A stretch of DNA of 64,000 bases from Jatrophihabitans sp035642535 (GTDB lineage Bacteria; Actinomycetota; Actinomycetes; Mycobacteriales; Jatrophihabitantaceae). The stretch covers positions 1-64,000 of the forward strand of contig DASQSE010000007.1 of NCBI GenBank assembly GCA_035642535.1, in the 5' to 3' direction. The notes beneath the pieces were generated by a model. It was not told where the DNA came from, searched no databases, and was given only the letters and a program-made list of their open reading frames with translations. Each line of letters begins with the position of its first letter. The stretch's first letter is position 1. The position numbers were made by a program, and so were the translations under genes. Positions 61,707 through 64,000 of the stretch are shown here, in pieces.

Positions 61707-62021
61707 CTACGGCGCCGCATCCCCGATCGTGACCACCTGGGACCACTCGCCGGACAACGACATCTGACTCCGGACGTCGGTCACCGGCCAATGCGATCCG
61801 TCGGGCAGCGTCAGCGAATCGCCGACGCGGAACGGTGTCGCCGCCCGAAAGCGAACCAGGACGTCGCCCAGGCCCGTCTTCGGATCCACGAGTGCTTCAT
61901 CACGGCTGCTCCGCCCGTCGCGCACGGTGACGGCAACGGCGTCACGACCACTTGCGCCGGGCGTGAACCTCGACACGGCTACCTCCGGACGATGATCGCA
62001 AGTTGCGGCTCGGACTGACAT
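61707..62021 (-). CDS. Possible small protein of unknown function
   Basis: A 104-residue frame with beta-type composition (VAVTVRDGRSSRDEALVDP, RVGDSLTLPDGSHWPVTDVRS). It lacks a signal peptide or membrane helix and matches no family known to me. There is no strong SD before the ATG. Composition and length argue for coding, but it could be chance; the nearest genes are on either side with gaps of about 90 and 170 bases. Confidence 0.45.
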   Translation of the reverse strand: MSVRAATCDHRPEVAVSRFTPGASGRDAVAVTVRDGRSSRDEALVDPKTGLGDVLVRFRAATPFRVGDSLTLPDGSHWPVTDVRSQMSLSGEWSQVVTIGDAAP

Positions 62022-62113
62022 CTTCGCGCACCGATCGCAATTGATCTTGACGCGCCGGGTCGACCGTCAGTTTTCGCTAGGACTTATTGCTCTGGCCGCG
62101 TGGCAACACGAGG

Positions 62114-63202
62114 GTGAGCCTCAGAAGTGTGGTGAGTCCGAGCCGGTGGGGCGCAAATGGTGCGAACCGCATCGTCGCCGTTTGTGTCCTGGCAGCCTCG
62201 CTGATCACCACGCTGAGCTCGGATTCACGACCCGGCAACCATGTCGCACCGACGGCTGACGAGGCGCGTATCGCGAGCGTGATCGAGCCCAAGATCGTCG
62301 ACATCACGTTCAAACTCGCCTATCCGCCGGCGCGGGAAGGCTGGGCCACCGGCGTGATCATCGACCGAGCCGGCGACGTGTTGACCAACAACCACGTCGT
62401 GGCGGGAACGCAGAGCCTGACGCTGCAGGTGGAGACTGGCGGACCCTTCTACCGCGGCAAGGTGCTGGCCACCGATGTGGTCGACGACCTGGCACTCGTA
62501 CGGATGGTCGGAGCCCACGACCTGGAGCCCGCCGTGTTCGGCAACTCGGCCCGCCTCACGATCGGCCAGCAGGTCTGCGCGATCGGCAACAACATGGCCG
62601 GCTGCGACATCCCGCGTGCCTCGTGCGGAGTCGTCCGCGGACTGCACCGCACCTCCTCGGTCGCGCACGAGGTCAACGGTGATCGGCTGGCGCTGACCAA
62701 TCTCATCCTCAGCCGGGCACGCGCGCAAGGCGGCTACTCCGGCGGCCCGTTGGTCGACGCGAACGGGCGCGTCGTCGGCATCATCGCGGCGGGGGACTGC
62801 GCAGCCTCGTGCGGCTACAACCACGTCTACGCGATCCCTATCGCCAAGGCCGCGGCCATCGCCGGTCAGATGCGGGCCGGCATCTCGTCGGCCGTGGTCC
62901 ACGTCGGGCCTACCGCCTCGTTGGGCCTTGCAGCGGCCCCCGCCTTCGACGACGCCGCCGCACCGGTCATTGTCGGCGCACCGATCACGTATCTCGCGCC
63001 CGGGTCACCGGCCGAATCCCTCGGACTTAATGTCGGCGACAGGATCCTCAGCATCAACCGCTCACCTGTTCGCTCCGCCCTCGATCTCGTCCGGAGCCTG
63101 CAGCCCCATCAGCCCGGCGACCGTGTCCGAGTCGGCTGGGTCGACTGTCTCGGACAGCGAAGATCCGGTCAGGTCACTCTCGGCGCCGGCCCGCCCGACT
63201 GA
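62114..63202 (+). CDS. HtrA-like trypsin-fold serine protease with PDZ domain
   Basis: From GTG 62114 the protein has 362 residues: a membrane-anchor/signal segment (18-35), a trypsin-type domain with His94 (TNNHVV), Asp125 (VVDDLALV) and Ser209 (GGYSGGPLV, Tyr in the usual Asn position), and a PDZ domain (about 275-355: YLAPGSPAESLGLNVGDRILSINRSPV). Cys residues (CAIGN, GCDI, ASCG, DCAASC) suggest disulfides. It is likely a periplasmic-type, membrane-tethered protease for misfolded proteins or signal cleavage. The TTG of the open frame at 62087 is rejected. Confidence 0.85.
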   Translation: MSLRSVVSPSRWGANGANRIVAVCVLAASLITTLSSDSRPGNHVAPTADEARIASVIEPKIVDITFKLAYPPAREGWATGVIIDRAGDVLTNNHVVAGTQSLTLQVETGGPFYRGKVLATDVVDDLALVRMVGAHDLEPAVFGNSARLTIGQQVCAIGNNMAGCDIPRASCGVVRGLHRTSSVAHEVNGDRLALTNLILSRARAQGGYSGGPLVDANGRVVGIIAAGDCAASCGYNHVYAIPIAKAAAIAGQMRAGISSAVVHVGPTASLGLAAAPAFDDAAAPVIVGAPITYLAPGSPAESLGLNVGDRILSINRSPVRSALDLVRSLQPHQPGDRVRVGWVDCLGQRRSGQVTLGAGPPD

Positions 63203-63218
63203 CTCACCAGCGACGTGG

Positions 63219-64000
63219 TTACTCGTCGTCGCCGACGGCCTCCACCGCGACGAGGTTCCACGCGCCCGGCGCGCGAGCAGTCATCGTGACCGGCGAGCCG
63301 GCCGGCGAGGTCGCCTGGTTCGTGTATTGGCTCCAGAACAACCGGCGGCCGGACGCGGCGCGGCCGGCGAAGATCTGACCGACCGGCAGGTCAGGCGTGC
63401 CGGTCGCGGGTCGGCCGCGGCTGGTCCCGACCGCGAAGACGAGCGACGCAGCCGGGCCGGTGGTCCCTAGCCGAGCGTGCGCGGTGTCACCCCGTCCGCT
63501 CCGCGCGGTGACCGCGCCCACGCCGTCGACGCCCTCGAGGGCGACGACGGTGAGGAGTTGCCGGTAGCCGCCGACAGCGGGCACGGCGTGCACGCGGATG
63601 TTGCCTGTCACGCGTGGCACGGTCGCCGCCCACACCTCCGCATCGCCGCGCTGTGTGTTGGCCCGACCGACGAGCCGCCACGCGAGCCCGGCACCGTGCA
63701 CCCGCACCTGCTGGCCGGCCGGACCGCCGGCCGAGACCATCGCGAGCAGCACCTCGTCGGCAACCGCCGTGCGCAACGGTTGCGTGACGACGCTTCCGCG
63801 TCCGGACACGGTGACGTCTCGCTGCACGACGAAGCAGGTCATCGGCGGTGCCGGGTTGCGCACGAGGACAACCGTTCGTGCCGTACTGACCCGCCCGGCG
63901 TCGTCGACGACGCGGGCGGTGAGCGTGTGCGGACCGTCCGCCGTCGCGGTGGTCGCCCACTGGGTGGCGAACGGCGCCGTGGTCACCGGCTGGGGCAGGG
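63219..64000 (-). CDS. Ig-domain-containing protein, C-terminal part (5' end outside window)
   Basis: The frame is open to the window end and its N-terminus is missing. The visible part begins with a bacterial Ig-like domain (ATTATADGPHTLTARVVDDAGRVSTARTVVL), then a beta-rich region (VVTQPLRTAVADEVLLAMVSAG) and ends WNLVAVEAVGDDE. The pattern is of secreted, multi-domain surface or polysaccharide-binding proteins. Neither catalytic nor anchoring motifs are visible in this part. It is convergent with the HtrA gene, 16 bases away. Confidence 0.7.
   Translation of the reverse strand, partial: LPQPVTTAPFATQWATTATADGPHTLTARVVDDAGRVSTARTVVLVRNPAPPMTCFVVQRDVTVSGRGSVVTQPLRTAVADEVLLAMVSAGGPAGQQVRVHGAGLAWRLVGRANTQRGDAEVWAATVPRVTGNIRVHAVPAVGGYRQLLTVVALEGVDGVGAVTARSGRGDTAHARLGTTGPAASLVFAVGTSRGRPATGTPDLPVGQIFAGRAASGRRLFWSQYTNQATSPAGSPVTMTARAPGAWNLVAVEAVGDDE

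Overview
The window looks like chromosome of a high-GC Gram-positive actinomycete. Supporting signs are the very high GC, frequent GTG starts, many ATGA stop/start overlaps, a DUF222-HNH protein, a class A bifunctional penicillin-binding protein with a PASTA domain, a Holin-X type membrane protein, zinc-finger anti-sigma factors, and a ydaO-type c-di-AMP leader in front of an NlpC/P60 hydrolase. Jatrophihabitans or Frankia relatives would fit, but I cannot fix the genus. I saw no rRNA, tRNA, CRISPR array, insertion sequence or prophage.

Layout. 1-2.0 kb: the end of an M1 aminopeptidase and a HAD dehalogenase. 2.0-8.1 kb: a tightly overlapping minus-strand catabolic operon (FAD amine oxidase, acyl-CoA dehydrogenase, acyl-CoA ligase, DUF6282 hydrolase, isopropylmalate-dehydrogenase-like enzyme, VOC protein), followed by a PucR regulator and a divergent 1-pyrroline-5-carboxylate dehydrogenase (8.2-11 kb). 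11-14 kb: GNAT, MFS exporter and a divergent ArsR regulator. 14-23 kb: multicopper oxidase, GGDEF-EAL protein and secreted proteins (beta-lactamase-fold, exordium-like, GH5-like). 23-29 kb: DUF421 protein, ECF sigma factor, SDR, amino-acid permease and a MalT-type LuxR regulator. 29-33.7 kb: a minus-strand oxidoreductase operon (GMC, DM13, cyclase, SDR, unknown). 34-36 kb: DUF222-HNH. 36-41.7 kb: a second minus-strand operon with two SMP-30 lactonase-like proteins, an HbpS-HbpS-cupin fusion, a redoxin and a Kef-type antiporter.

41.8-47.5 kb: an orphan zinc-finger anti-sigma protein, then two visibly broken genes (an MGH1-type glucosidase with a frameshift plus an in-frame TGA, and folE with an apparent 17-nt deletion), then an ECF sigma/anti-sigma pair and a secreted beta-propeller. 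47.5-51.2 kb: PBP and NlpC/P60 genes behind the c-di-AMP riboswitch, a cell-wall module. 51.7-64 kb: small membrane proteins, a diguanylate cyclase, rhomboid protease, truncated haemoglobin, XRE/aldo-keto reductase pair, TetR/DUF2867 pair with a long palindromic operator, a GH12-like glucanase, an HtrA-like protease and the end of an Ig-domain protein.

The main themes are oxidation of small carboxylates, amines and sugars, a polysaccharide-directed secretome, and cell-wall growth tied to c-di-AMP. The least described parts are the 2-8 kb operon with its shared DNA motif, the HbpS-HbpS-cupin fusion among SMP-30 genes, the exordium-like secreted protein and the GMC/DM13/cyclase operon.
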